Below, piece after piece: positions 11,828 through 23,734 of a stretch of 64,000 bases of DNA. Position 1 is the first letter of the stretch. The number at the start of each line of letters is the position of its first letter. The position numbers and the translations under genes were made by a program. The stretch is from Pinus tabuliformis (lineage: Eukaryota; Streptophyta; Pinopsida; Pinales; Pinaceae). Location of the stretch: assembly GCA_031772625.1 (NCBI GenBank), contig CM062818.1, positions 1,677,242,667-1,677,306,666 of the forward strand, written 5' to 3'. The notes beneath the pieces are model-generated. The model searched no databases. It worked only from the letters and a program-made list of their open reading frames with translations, and was not told the origin of the DNA.

Positions 11828-12229
11828 TGGGTGGCAGGAGGGGGATGGATACTCATTAATACTGAAGGAATCATTGAATTTCTTTATGATTGGGGGCTAG
11901 GCAGGAAGACTAATAACCAAGCATAAGCGTATGGAATGCTCATGGGACTAATCCTAGCACAAAGAAATGGGATAAAAAAGATTCAGGTGTTAGGAGACTC
12001 CATGATCATTATAAGGCATATGATTAACACTTCAAAGGCTAAGATCACTAACTTGAACCAAATCATTATGAGATCCCAAAACTTGCTCCTTGCTTTCAAA
12101 TCGGTGTCCTTCTACCATGTCTTGAGGGGAAATAACCAGGATGTTGATAGACAGACTAATAAGGCATGCCATCTGGAGGAGGAAAAAAGTGTAATAAATG
12201 ATGTCGTGGGCACGACAAATATTCCTTAA
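11828..12229 (+). pseudogene. LINE RNase H domain (truncated)
   Basis: The reading frame shows GGGWILIN at the start, AYGMLMGLILAQRNG, then VLGDSMIIIRHM and NNQDVDRQTNKA, which are the second to fifth blocks of the plant-type RNase H fold (RVT_3 family). The first catalytic Asp block is absent because the insertion starts after it. The Glu codon expected before AYGML is a stop (TAA, 11924-11926). The GDS Asp is retained, and DRQTNKA matches the last block. It would degrade RNA in RNA-DNA hybrids during LINE reverse transcription; this copy is dead. Confidence 0.85.
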
Positions 12230-13491
12230 GAAAATGAAGAGAGACATATGTAGGCTGCTATTAAAGTCTCGAAGGAATGCTAAGGAAGTTGAAAAGTCAC
12301 ATTTATCATATCATAAAGATATGAAGACCCTCCATCCTCCCCCTAGCTCTCCCCTTGTCGCTCCCCCATCCTTATTCTCCCCCTCCCTCCTGCCTCCCTT
12401 CCCCTTTTTCCCTTTCCCCCTCCCCTTCCTCATCGCCCTCCCCTGTAACCCCTCCCTCTTGTCCTATGTCCCTCCGTGATATATTCACCACCTCGGGTTC
12501 CTCCTCCCCCTGTCGCATCATCCTCTGCAAGTTCCAGCAGTCGTGAAGACTCGTGGCAAGCTGGACAATCACACTCGAATGAGACGTGGCATCATATGGA
12601 ATTTTAGTACCACACATGTTCCAAGCTTAAGTCACAACATGCGTCTTCATTCTTCTTGCCCTAGTTCTTGGAGAATTGGGTGGCGCATCACCTTGGGTAT
12701 CTACAGGGATTTGAGAATTACGGAGTAGAATTTAATTCAGGTTCTCTGTGAAGATGGGCTCGCTTGTGGGAGAATAGTGGGGATGGCTGATAGAGATCAA
12801 GAGCTTTATGGGAAATTAATGGGGGATGGTAGAGTTATGATGGAGTACTCATGGGATCTCGATTACAACAATCTCCTCGCTCATCTCTACATCACCTCTC
12901 GGTCAGGCAGCAATTATAAAGTGAAAAACGGTATGTGGATTTGTATGTTTTAAGGTTTGAGAGTGGGACGGTGGCCTCTGCAAAATCCTGGTGGCTAGAT
13001 CCAAGGCTGCTGATTATTAGTTTTTGTGTCACGGAGGTAGGGATTTGTGCTGTGAAAATTCAAAATGAGGGTAAGAAGGTCTACCCATCTGAGGTTTTAA
13101 AGGAAAGAAATGAAATTTGAGTAAAAACACTAGGTGGGTTTGTAATTCTCTTTGGAAGTGGGAGGAGAATTGGAGTTGGAGTGAGGTTGGGAGGTGCATA
13201 CTAGCCAAGGAACAGGGTAGTCTTTAGAGGGCTAGAAAGGGTGCCTGGCTGTGGGAGAACGTGGAAAATAATGACAAATATTAGAGCCTGATAAAAATTG
13301 AAGTTTTGGAAGCCAACATGCAGGGTACTAATGACAGTTCTTGGTCAGGCATGTGGGGAAACCACAGGCCGAGGTATGGAGGGTAGAGGGTCGGTTTCTC
13401 AAGGCAAGGTGGTAGAAACAAACCTTCTTGTCTCACCTGTGTACAGGACCATTGGGACCTATGAGAGGCCCTAACTGAAATCAAGTGTAGC

Positions 13492-13743
13492 ATGCATAAG
13501 AAAATGCATGAGAACATGACTATGCAGGAACAAGAGCCCGAGAAACGAGAACGCATCAGGCAATTGGAGGACGAAGTTGATGCACTGTGTCATCAGTTGG
13601 AAAATTTGAATATCAAAGTGGAAACCATGGAGGAAGGCATGGAGGCAAACATGGAGGGTGTGACAGGCCAGGAGAATTCCAAAGACTTAGAAGATGCTTC
13701 TCCTGGCCTGGATCTAAACTGCCCAGCTCCAATGAATATTTGA
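13492..13743 (+). CDS. Coiled-coil open frame in LINE 3' extension
   Basis: Eighty-three residues with a charged heptad segment (RERIRQLEDEVDALCHQLE), then an acidic tail ending LDLNCPAPMNI. It lies inside the LINE insertion, about 1.26 kb after RNase H, so it would be expressed only from the LINE transcript. Upstream, coding-like pieces (a proline/serine-rich part at 12330-12540 and a Trp/Gly-rich part at 12740-12960) suggest it is the end of a longer protein region now broken. No known domain is recognised. Confidence 0.4.
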   Translation: MHKKMHENMTMQEQEPEKRERIRQLEDEVDALCHQLENLNIKVETMEEGMEANMEGVTGQENSKDLEDASPGLDLNCPAPMNI

Positions 13744-14028
13744 TCACCTTTGTCTTGTTTTTTTTGTTTTTATCAACTTAATGAACTGTAAATGTATATA
13801 CCTCTTATTTCAATTTTGTCGAATCTATAGTTGTAAATATCCCAGAATGGGAAGCTTTTGTAAGCGAGATAGCCATATCTATTGTAATAGTCTAGATGGG
13901 CAAAGAAATTATTATCAACTTGTTGAAGCTTGGATAAAATGTATTAAATCCTCGATTTTGTTGTGAATGGGTGCGACTTTTTAATATAATCTATACTCAT
14001 TCTAGTTTAAAAAAACATATGCTATGTG

Positions 14029-16186
14029 GTTTCCTTGTTCTCTTTGTTGTATGAGAATTTGTTATTTGATAATATGATTCAATTCTAAGAAATTCATAGT
14101 GTTAGATTTAGGCTTAGTTTGACTAACCTACAAGTTCATACTTCACCGCTGACCTACAATCCCATTGAAAATAAATAATATTGGTTTCCCATGGATTGAA
14201 AGTTCTGTGCACTTTGAAAGTGTAGTAGGTGCTTGATACTATACAATTCAATATACATTTGTCTAGAATATAAAGCATGCAAAGTCAATCTCTTAATTTT
14301 TGTACAGAATATGTGTATGATTAACATAAGGTTCGTTGTCTGTCTATGCTTAGTGAAATCCCATGAGCATTTGTCACAATTTTTTAGAATACTATAAGAT
14401 GTATTGCATATATTAGTTTCGATATGATGTAGGCCAATTTGTTAGGGATATCAAGAGATGAAAACATTAATGTTTCCTTCATGCATGGATCAATAATAAT
14501 TGCAGTCACTCATTGAAGTAAAATGACCTCTTTATGTGCAGGATATTGGATGATGCAAGCGAAAGGACCTTTTTATGTCCAGGATCATTTGTGTTTGTAA
14601 AAAGGCTTGTATTTGAAGGAGAAGCATGTTATAGCTCCAAATCTCACTCTTATGGTTTGTGATGCTGCACTCATGGCCTAGGGCAACCCCTCCTTCCAGA
14701 CTTGGTCCTAAAATTTAAAAAACAGTGTTTTATCCCTTATTCGCGACATTGCCTTGAGTTAAACGCGTGTATACGCGGATCTGTGTATACCCAACCTGCG
14801 TATATGTATTAAAACACTTAAAAAAATATAAAACTCCTTATTTTCGGGCAGAGATCGCGGGTTTTACCTGCTGATCACCTGTTAGTGCCCGTGGCCCAAC
14901 TGTTCCCAACCAACTCCCAACTAAAAAACTACTTTGGGAGAGGTATAAAAAGACCTCAAAGGGAAGGCCTAAGGGAGGAGAGAAGAGAGAGAAAGGTTAT
15001 TATGCTGAGATTTTTCCCCTGACCAGGTCTGAAGTCCGTTGTGCCTTCTGCATTTCCCCCATTTGTACAGGAAACCCCTGTTTCCTTATGTGTTGATGTT
15101 CATCCACCATTTATGACATCATGGAGTGAGTCATTGAAGGAGTTTGTTAAAGGCTTGAGGCTGGAACGGATCTGGAAGGAAGCTTTGCTTGGAGCCTGCT
15201 GAAGGTGACTCAAGTGAGATTATTCCTTTTTATACACTTTATTTGTCTATAATAAAAGAAACACATGTCTTGATTCCCGATATAAATCTTCTTTGTGATC
15301 ATGATATTCATGTTTAGAATTCATATGTAAATGGTTGTTTGGATTTCATAACTAACTACCTTTATTTATAACATGAAGATGGTTTCTTTATAAGGTTTTG
15401 TCCATATACTGTTGTGTTCTTTGGAATTGGTTGTGTTGCAGGACAAAAGAGAAGAAGGGAACTCCAAGAAGGGTTTGGACCCTAAGGGCCTTCTCAAACG
15501 TAGGACCTAAGGTACGTACCCTTTACAATAGAATTTGCTTATAATAGCATAATGGCTGTGTGAATGTGTGTTTCTTTGAATAGATAACTTTCAGTCTGCT
15601 AGGGTTTCAACCCAAAAAGCCCTAGGGGAACATTTCCCTCCAACAAAGCAGAAAATGTTGGACCATAAGTGAAGAATTTGGTTGCTTCCCTAGGTTTCTT
15701 GGTTGAGCAACAACTGACAAGTGAGGTCTATATGAAATACAAAACATAGGTGGTTCGAAGATGACATGTTTTACTTAATTCAATTAATGAATTGTTTTTT
15801 GTATGCTTCACATTTTTAAAAAGATTGAAACCTTTTATTTTGGTAGGTCAAGGCATGGATAGTTGATAAGGATGCAAAAGATCTTCATTGTCAGAAGGAG
15901 TTTGTTGAGGAAGAAGAATTTATCTGAAAGAAGTATTCTCAATTCTTATGATTGTTTTTATTAATTCCTGACATTAAATTTTGTGGAAAATTATCCAGTT
16001 GCAGTGGTAGTCTCCTTTTTATTGTATAGTTGTTGTTTAGTTAGGTCATCACTTTCTCTAATTTTTTGAACTTTGCAAAGATAACTCTTCCTGGAATTTT
16101 ATATAGATGGGTGCATCCCATGTTTATTTTTTCTCAGAAGCACTTCATGTTATTTGTGAACTTATATATGGATTTCCACTTGACAT
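14029..16186. other. Unassigned stretch with promoter-like and exon-like parts
   Basis: No complete gene is recognised. A TATA-like box (tataaaa, 14944-14950) is followed by a GA-rich leader. At 15853-15927 a short open piece (AWIVDKDAKDLHCQKEF, then an acidic run) follows a splice-acceptor-like tttattttggtag, and an open piece with LVASLGFLVEQQLTSEVY lies near 15680-15740. I do not recognise these. They could be exons of a decayed host gene or part of an LTR and leader of an unrecognised element. Confidence 0.3.
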
Positions 16187-16431
16187 ACTAGTGATAAAAT
16201 GGACCCAACAAAGTTGGTGAAGGTTTGTGAGATATTGGCCCTACAAATAAACCAGGGAGGATGACAATAATAGTCCAAATGGGTGCTGAGAAATTTAGGT
16301 TGAAGCTACCCCATTTGATCAAAGCAATGCACTAGGCAAGCTTGCTTGTTACATGTGTCGGTGACCCTATGCATGGGAACACAATTAAAGCACCTTCTAG
16401 GCTAAAGACACGTCCATTTGATGCTATCTGG
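16187..16431 (+). pseudogene. DAHP synthase (plant class II) pseudo-exon
   Basis: DAHP synthase joins phosphoenolpyruvate and erythrose 4-phosphate in plastids, the first step of the shikimate pathway. The translation gives [16 protein letters not shown], then after a frame change [40 protein letters not shown] and LKTRPFDAI, which match a central-to-C-terminal part of plant DHS enzymes in order. The exon is followed at once by a consensus donor (gtaagt, 16432), so the copy is genomic rather than processed. It is dead: the frame shifts near 16240 and there is a stop (TAG, 16333-16335). The rest of the roughly 500-residue enzyme was not found nearby. Confidence 0.88.
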
Positions 16432-16860
16432 GTAAGTTATTCTTAATCTTTCAATAAATATGACAGATTTCCCAACAATTATTAATTTTTCGAGTGGCAT
16501 GTTAACCAATAAATATTAGATTTGGAAACTAGCCTTACATATCATTGTTTTCACATACTGCCCCTTGATGTTAACATTGTACACTTGGCCACATTTTTAA
16601 CAAATGAAGTCGCATCCACTACATTATACTGAGGTATTTCATCTGCTTTGTTGCTTTATATTTTTTAAATTGCCTTATTGCTAAAGTTGGATGAACCTTT
16701 CGGGGATTAGTTTAGTTTGGACGTGCTACACAAAAGATATATCATTTTTTCTTTATTAGCTTTTCATGTCTATGGTCCTTTCATGTTAATTTAATCCAGG
16801 ATTGGAATTGTCATTAAATATGTTAAAAATGTCAATAATGGAACTAGATTAGGAACTCCT
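16432..16860. other. No gene seen
   Basis: Sequence between the DAHP synthase pseudo-exon and the minus-strand copia fossil. The next DAHP synthase exon was looked for and not seen. Confidence 0.4.
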
Positions 16861-16869
16861 TAGTCTTTT

Positions 16870-17755
16870 CAAGTTTGTGATCATCGAAGTTGTCATTGGT
16901 TTGCAATCCATCATGTCAAACCTCTTCAACATCTCGATCACATACTTCCCTTGACCTAGATATATTTCATCAAGTCCTTCCTAGACTTCTAGTCCCAAAT
17001 AGTAGTGCATCATCCCAAGATCCTTCATATCAAATTTTGTTGCTAACTACTTCTTGCATTCTTGGATTTGACCTTCTATACATGTTAAGAGAACATCACC
17101 CACATACAAAAGACTAATCACTGGCTCGCCTTTTACAACCTTTACGTAGAGATTCAGATCAACAAAACTCTTTGAGAAGCCCAATCTTTGTAGGTATGCA
17201 TCCATCCTTGCATACCATGCCCTTAGTTATTACTTGAGGCCATATAATGCCTTTTTCAATCTACACAGATATGCCTCTCTATCTTTGATTTCAAATCCCA
17301 AGGGTTGGTCTATATAGACTTCCTCATCAATTGTACCATTTAGGAATGCAATATTCCATTTGATGTATATTTCATCCCATCGATGTTTCCAAAGAGACCA
17401 ATGATCATATAGTTGTATACCTTTCCTTTGGAGCAAATGTCTCTTCATAATTGATGCATTCTTGTTGAGAGAATCTCCTAGCCATGAAACCTTGCCTTAT
17501 ACTTGTCAATACTTCCATTGCCACTTGTTTGATTTTATAAATACATTTGTAAGTGACCACAGACTTGGTTTTAAGCCTAGGTATGTTCTCCCATACCCCA
17601 TTCTTCATTATCGATTGATATTCTTCATTTGTGGTATATTTCCATTCTTGATGATTGACAACTTCTTCAAAAGTGCATGGTCATTCATACCACACATTAC
17701 AGGGAATATTTTGGGCATTCCTACAACACATGTAGACAGATCCATGGTCTCTTAA
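16870..17755 (-). mobile_element. Ty1/copia reverse-transcriptase fossil
   Basis: Minus-strand reverse transcriptase of copia type. Visible motifs are AFLNGTIDEEVYIDQP, GFE, LCRLKKALYGLK (about 17230-17350), then a LLYVGDVLLT block (variant of the YVDD active site, near 17130) and a DLG...YYLGLE block near 17000. Upstream parts near 17405-17610 carry the start of the reverse-transcriptase region (ETFAP). The element is broken with several breaks and no LTRs were found. It is old. Confidence 0.88.
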
Positions 17756-18849
17756 TCAGTTTGATTTTTTGATTTGTTCATATATGGATGTCAGTGTGGT
17801 GTCCTTGAATTACTCGTGGTATTCTTCTAAGACATGTAGAAAATATTAGTCCTAATGCTGAAAAATATGCACCTTGTAATAAGGAAAGTAATAGATACTT
17901 TTTTAGTTAGAAATCTTAAATAAATTGACTCATGTTTAAAGGCATCTTAGGTTTGATAACTAAGTTTTTCTAAAACAAATTGAAAATCCCATGATGATAA
18001 ACCAAATTCAGAGAGATTTCGAGTCAAAATCATTCATAAAGGGAAAAGGAATAAGAGGAATAAGGACAACGTTTTGTCATTATTTGGGGTTGAAGGCAGG
18101 CTAGAAGTAAGAGGGTCTTCAATGGTACTCACCTTGCACCAGACAAGGTATGGATGAAGATACAATACTCAATCAGGGAGTCTCATCTATATGTCATCCC
18201 AAAGTCCATTTCAAGATCCCAGCCACTGAGGTTCAGGTAATAACTCACTGGTCATTGAAGGATGTCATCTCCTTTCCAACTAGTGATCAAGTCTTAGTTA
18301 CAAGGCGAAACATAGAAAAAATATGCTTTATCGAAAGATAACTTGTGGAATAGAAATTTGGAAACCTAGCTACAACTTTATTGTAACTAAGCAAGAAATC
18401 TCAATGATTTCATTTCATTTGCCTATTATGTAGACATATTTTTCTAGTTTGTCAGTGTATATTGTATTTTTTCTCCTAAGAAAAAAGTTGTAAATCTTTA
18501 TTTAGGTATGAAATGTATAAATCTGTAAATATTTTCATTTTCCCCGTGTAACCAAGTACCCCACTCTTCATTCTGTAGGCATGGATAAGGTATTCTTCAA
18601 GGTTCAAGGTTGCTCTATAGTAAGGCTTGAAGCCTTTACAACAATATATGAGCTCGACATGTCACTTGCAAAAATTGAACCTGGGTGGGGAGGATAATAT
18701 CAGTCCTTATCATTCCTCTCAACATCCTGAAATTAACCCAATTTACTACAATCTGTAAATACTTATTTCAGTATTCTAAATGAGAAAAAGTTCTTAAAAG
18801 GGCAAAAAAAAAAAAAAAAAGCACCTACTTTCTACCTTGCCCTGCAAAA
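17756..18849. other. No gene seen; 17-bp poly-A run
   Basis: No recognised domain. A pure A run lies at 18804-18820; without a TSD or element body it cannot be tied to a retroposon. A 63-residue open frame at 18150-18341 has no known domain. Confidence 0.4.
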
Positions 18850-20380
18850 GGTTTACATGATTGTTCTTCTTCTAATATTTCTAATTCCCTACCTCTCAAA
18901 ACAAGGATTATGAGTTCATTTAAAATTGTAAGCCAAGCTTTCACCTGTAGATTCCAAGGAAAAAATTGCTAGATTGCTATCTTGAGAAAGCAACATTGAA
19001 TTCATTCGAATTCAAGTTATGATTTTTTATCTCTATGCAACAAAAATCCTATTAACTCTTCATAGCATCCTTTTTTAATGCACTTTACTATGCAACTATA
19101 GAGTCCAAAACATTTATTGTGATTACAATCTTGTCATGGCACTGGTAAATTCAAATTAAAGCTAATTGTTCAGGTTACTAATCTAACATTGCCTTATAAC
19201 CATCCTTGGAGCTCCATTAAACAATATACTCTTCAGGATAACCACCATGACTACATTGGAGAGTGTATATCTTGTTCCTCTTATTAATGCTTCCAAAAAT
19301 AATGATTATGAGTTCATCAAAAGTATTATGCAAACTTTCATCTATAGAAACCGAGACATTAATTGCAAGGTTGTTGTCTTGTCATTGCACTTTTAGATTG
19401 AAATAAGAATTATTTGTTCAGATTTTGATAGCTGCCACACTTAGAACATTTGCTTTGTTGTCCTATTGACTTGGGAGGCCTATGGTAGAAGTCACATAAC
19501 TCTTTGGAGTTCCCTTTTTGAATGGACTATGCTATGCACATGTAGAGTCTGGAAATTGTTATTGCAAGACTATAGTCCTATCATTGCAGTAGTAATTTTA
19601 AATTAAAACTTATTGTTCATATCAGTACCTTGCAATTGTTTTATAACCATACTTGCAGCACCATTTGATATACTCTTCATGATCACCACCACAACCACAG
19701 TGGATACAAAGAGAGTGTATTTTTCCTCTTCTTACTAATACTTCCAAAATATCAATCATGAGTTCATCAAAAGAATTAAACATTACTTTGTAGAAACCAA
19801 GACATTCATTGGAAGTCTCATGTTATCTCATTGCACTTATTAGATTGAAATAAAAACTATTTGTTCATATTTAGATTGATTCTACACTTAGAACATTTCC
19901 TTTGTTGTTCCATTGACTTGGGAGGCCTATAATAGAAGTCATATACCTCCCTGGAGCACCCTTCTTGAATGACACTACTATGCACTTGTAAAGTCCAAAA
20001 ACTGTCATTGTAAGACTAAAGTCTTGTCATTGCACTGGTATTTTCAAATCAAAACTTACTATTTGGATCCATAACCTACAATTATTCTATAACCATGCTT
20101 GGAGCATGATTTGATATACTCAGGATAACCATCACAACTGCATTAGATACAAAGAGGGCGTGTGTTGTTCCTCCTCTTACTAACACTTCCAAAATTATCA
20201 ATCATGAGTTCATTAAGAGAATGATACAAACTTTTACTTGCAGAAAGCAAGACATTCATTGAAAGGATCTTGTCATCTCATTGCACCTATTAATTGAAAT
20301 AAAAACTATCTATTCATATTTAAACAACAACTAAGCTTAAAATATTTTAGTTGCTCAAGTCCCATTGACTTTCATTGGGA
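18850..20380. repeat. Tandem repeat, about 447-bp unit, 3.4 copies
   Basis: Landmarks recur at a constant interval: cttgga/cttgcagc at 19205, 19652 and 20098, and attgac-ttgggaggcc at 19465 and 19912 with a weaker third at 20364. Copies differ by roughly 10-20 per cent by eye. The first unit is partial. There is no coding potential. This is a short satellite-like or segmentally duplicated block. Confidence 0.85.
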
Positions 20381-20610
20381 TGCATGGCTGGAATATGCCA
20401 TCCTTAATCTCCACTTTCAATTTTGCATTGTAGTCCATCAGTAATCCTTTTTTCGACAGGGATTCTTCTACCATGTTGAGTTCTTAGCACACATGACGAA
20501 AAGAGATATTTTGAAAAGACCCATGCCACTCTTTTTACTTGCTTCATAATAGGACATGCGTAATTCCTTATGTGACCCATGCACATGGCGGACTTCAACT
20601 CTTCCTTCCT

Positions 20611-20764
20611 CTCCTTATCAGTTGAGCAACTAAAGTTTCAATTTACTTATTGGGTGGGGGGGGTCGTTGGTCGATCCCTGTCAGACCTCTCCTTATCAGT
20701 CGAGCAACTAAAGTTTCAATTTACTTATTGGGTGGGGGGGCGTTGGTCAAGCCCTGTCGGACCT
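20611..20764. repeat. 78-bp tandem duplication with G runs
   Basis: Unit 20611-20688 is repeated at 20689-20764 with few changes. Each copy carries a run of 7-8 G and ends in a ccctgtc-gacct motif. The two G runs differ by one base, as is usual for mononucleotide tracts. Confidence 0.92.
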
Positions 20765-23270
20765 CTCCGTAAAATCATATTTCCTGTCCTAAAACTTACT
20801 TGACGTCTGATTGATGACCACATTGGTGTCTCCAAACACTTGGAGCTCTATTACAACCTTTTCTTATGTCATCTTAAGCAAGTGTTCCAATGCCATCCAT
20901 TCAGAGTAGTTGTTAAAGCATCCCCATAGGCCTACTTTGAATTTAAATAATGAGAATCGAACATAAAAAGAATATCACCTACTCCACATATCTCCTAGTT
21001 CCCCTGGCTACCTCCCTCAAAGTGACTGCAAGTGCCCCTTTTCTTGAAAAGTGGGTGTTATCCTGGTTCAGAATCAATCAACTGGCCTTAGATCTAGTAC
21101 ATTAACATTGAATAACATGTCCTCTATCCCATCATATTTATCCCATGACACATTAAAGGAATTGCCTCGAGTTCCACAACTCATCATCGATATTTCGAAG
21201 CTTATGCCTAGAACAGTCAAGAAAAGAGATAAAAGTGTCAATGGAATATTCTTCTTTATTTAGGCCAGCCAGGAACTCTTATACTGGAAATATAGGTTGT
21301 CTCAAAGGACCTTCTAATTCCAATGAGCCATGTCAGAGAAAAGGACCTTACCTGAGGATCAACACTCTCAAGCATGAACATTGGGTCATCGTAGCTTTAG
21401 CCCTTACTACGACAAATCGGTATTGGTTGGCTTCTCCCTGGCCTTCCTTCCTTTCATTGGTAAATTGTTGAGTGGTAACTTGGCGCATGGGGATGGAAAA
21501 ATCCCTTTAGAAACTTAACATTACGTCTCAATCCCTCTTATCTTTATCTTACCTAAGAGCGCAAGTAAGGTTCAAGTAAAAGACTGACTTACCTCTTGTC
21601 TTTCTATCTGTCCTAAGTTCTAACATTGTGAGTAAGAAGCCTTAAATACCTACCTTCATGACTCTGATTCAATGACTGGATTAAATAGCCTTATTTCCAC
21701 ATGCTTACTCATCTCTACCTCCTAAGCTACTGGATCTACTACCCCTGCTACTGTATCTACTTCTAGGTCTCGACCTGGTAGAAAGGATGTTGCTAGGCTA
21801 GGAAATAGATATACATGTGGAACTGCTCCTGGTGCGTATGAATATGTTCCAACTACCTATGTCTTTGTAACATTTGCTTCATATGGACCTAGAACTGTTG
21901 AAGAAACAGACTCCTAGTGCCTATCCCATGGTGGCTACTGCTATGGATACCTATTGTTTTTTATGTTTTTGCCTCTTACGCTGTTGATGCTATAGGATCT
22001 CAATCAACAACTAGATATTGATCTCTATATTATCTACGTCATTATGGAAGCCATGGAACCACGGTTATTACCTCTACAACAACTTTAGGTACCGTAGCCT
22101 TTGTTACTAGGTAAACTAATTCAACTGGTGGGTATGGGTATGGGTCTACAACTACTGCATCAATGGCTTAATTGCCAAAAGAAACTAGGCCATAATTCAT
22201 TTTTGGTGGGTAAGTTGTTGTCTTTGATAGTGATGCTCATATAAATTGTTTTAATTCTCTTATAAATTGTTTTGATTTGTGATGTCCATTGGAAGTAAGG
22301 TGTAATGAATCCATAATCCAACAATCAAATATTTCTATTTTTGGTTTGAATCATGTTCCTGGAAATCTACTAGTCACCATTAAATAAAGAAAAAATAATA
22401 ATAATTGTGGCCATCCAATGATTCAAAATAGAGATTGTCTATTGGCCCCTACAATCTAATAAAAGCCTAAATTTTCTCAAATTTGAAGTGTTGTTGTAAC
22501 ACTGCCATACTTGCATTTTTTTGTGTCCCCGTCGGCCCCCACACTTGAGTTAAAATTCACTTGCGCTCAATTTTGGAAGTATTGTTTTCCATGTCTAGAA
22601 TGAATGACTTTGAAGTGGATATTGCAACTCTTTCCAAAGTGATGATTTGGCAAGAGTGGTTTTCTCATCTCCAAAAGGCCCCGTAGTAGGAACCATAGCC
22701 CCAACTTCAACATTCAAACTCAGATTCTAAGTATTGGTGGTTGTGTATTCCCATAATGAAAAGTAATATTATAGACCTTCATGTTTGCAGAAACAAAGAT
22801 AAGAGGAACCATGTCATCTTTGTCCCACCACCTATGGACAAAAACTTTGTTAACTCAAGTAAATTTTAAATAGCTAGTTCTCCTTGTTTTAGCTTCGTAT
22901 ATGACTTCCCAGGATCATTTTTGGGAGTATTGATATCATATAATCCATTTATGTGGGTATCTAGTCCTATTGATTTCTGGATAGAATTCATAGCACATAG
23001 CTGCAATATAGAGGCATTGGCAATCCATGTATATGTGGTATGTATTAATACCCACCAATAACCAACCCACTGAAAAAAAGAAATAGATGTATTGGTGAAT
23101 AATAGAATAAAAACAAAAGTTCTAGGGAATTTGGACAACTCCAAGCAAATGGGAGTAGTTTTGTTTTTCTTTGTCATTTCTTCTCTTTTTTGTCATAGAC
23201 TCAACTCATTAAATTGTCACTTTCCTCCCTTATCACCAAAGGAGTCATCTCTTGAGAAAAGAAAATTCCT
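20765..23270. other. No gene seen
   Basis: About 2.5 kb without a supported gene. Short open pieces near 21720-21930 (Thr/Pro/Tyr-rich) have no recognised family. Confidence 0.4.
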
Positions 23271-23273
23271 TAA

Positions 23274-23612
23274 CTATTGGATCAATGTTAGCTTAAGTTT
23301 TCCATGAATAAGCAAAGCATTTCCCCACTGTCCTACAGCTACCGAGATTGAAGGGTTAATATCAACAGCTGTAGAAAATAAATCTGCAGCCCCATATAGC
23401 AACAAATCCACAACATTGACTTCAATTTTACCTTTCAAACCATTTTGAGCTTCTTTTAAAAGGGTTTCTCCTTTGACTGAATACCTTTGGACCTTGTAAT
23501 CCTCTAAGCTTTTTGAAATTGAGGATTTAACTTTTTGGCATTTCTTATACCCAGATTTTCTACATAACTTGAACTGGCTACAATTGTTCTCACATTGACT
23601 CTGGCTTGACAA
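23274..23612 (-). pseudogene. Possible TPR-like host gene fragment
   Basis: The 112-residue minus-strand frame contains AADLFSTAVDINPSISVAVG, then WGNALLIHGKLKL. The second part resembles the helix pattern of a tetratricopeptide repeat (A...WGNAL...G.L). The N-terminal half is basic and Ser/Lys-rich. It lies 100-700 bp downstream, in transcript orientation, of PORR and IQD fragments on the same strand. A start and complete domain are missing. It may instead be a chance open frame; the TPR resemblance is the only support. Confidence 0.35.
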
Positions 23613-23734
23613 TAATAGTCAAAACTAGTTATGTTCCCTCAATATACATTGCCTAAAACTTTATCTTGTTCTCTATACCTAGCAATATTATTTCCTTTGT
23701 TTCCATGCTTTCCAGCTTGTGTTCTAGTCTATCT

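Larger units (their letters stand above)
11827..14014 (+). mobile_element. 5'-truncated RNase H-bearing LINE with TSD
   Basis: A 2188-bp insertion flanked by the 14-bp TSD ACATATGCTATGTG (11813-11826 and 14015-14028) and ending in a short A run after a LINE-like 3' end. It starts inside an RNase H domain (to about 12230), followed by roughly 1.5 kb of pyrimidine-rich and coding-like sequence, including an 83-residue coiled-coil open frame (13492-13743), and a 3' UTR. Plant L1 elements with a C-terminal archaeal-type RNase H are established. The long stretch after RNase H is unusual and may be a C-terminal extension or a composite 3' end. 5' truncation with a poly-A tail and a TSD of this length is the normal signature of target-primed insertion. 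Confidence 0.85.

Noticed and set aside
12198-12617. Overlapping Pro-rich, Ser-rich and Gly-rich open frames
   Set aside because: They are readings of one pyrimidine-rich stretch in the LINE; at most one reflects a former protein, and none has a recognisable domain.
18804-18820. Poly-A run as a retroposon tail
   Set aside because: No TSD and no element body upstream could be recognised.
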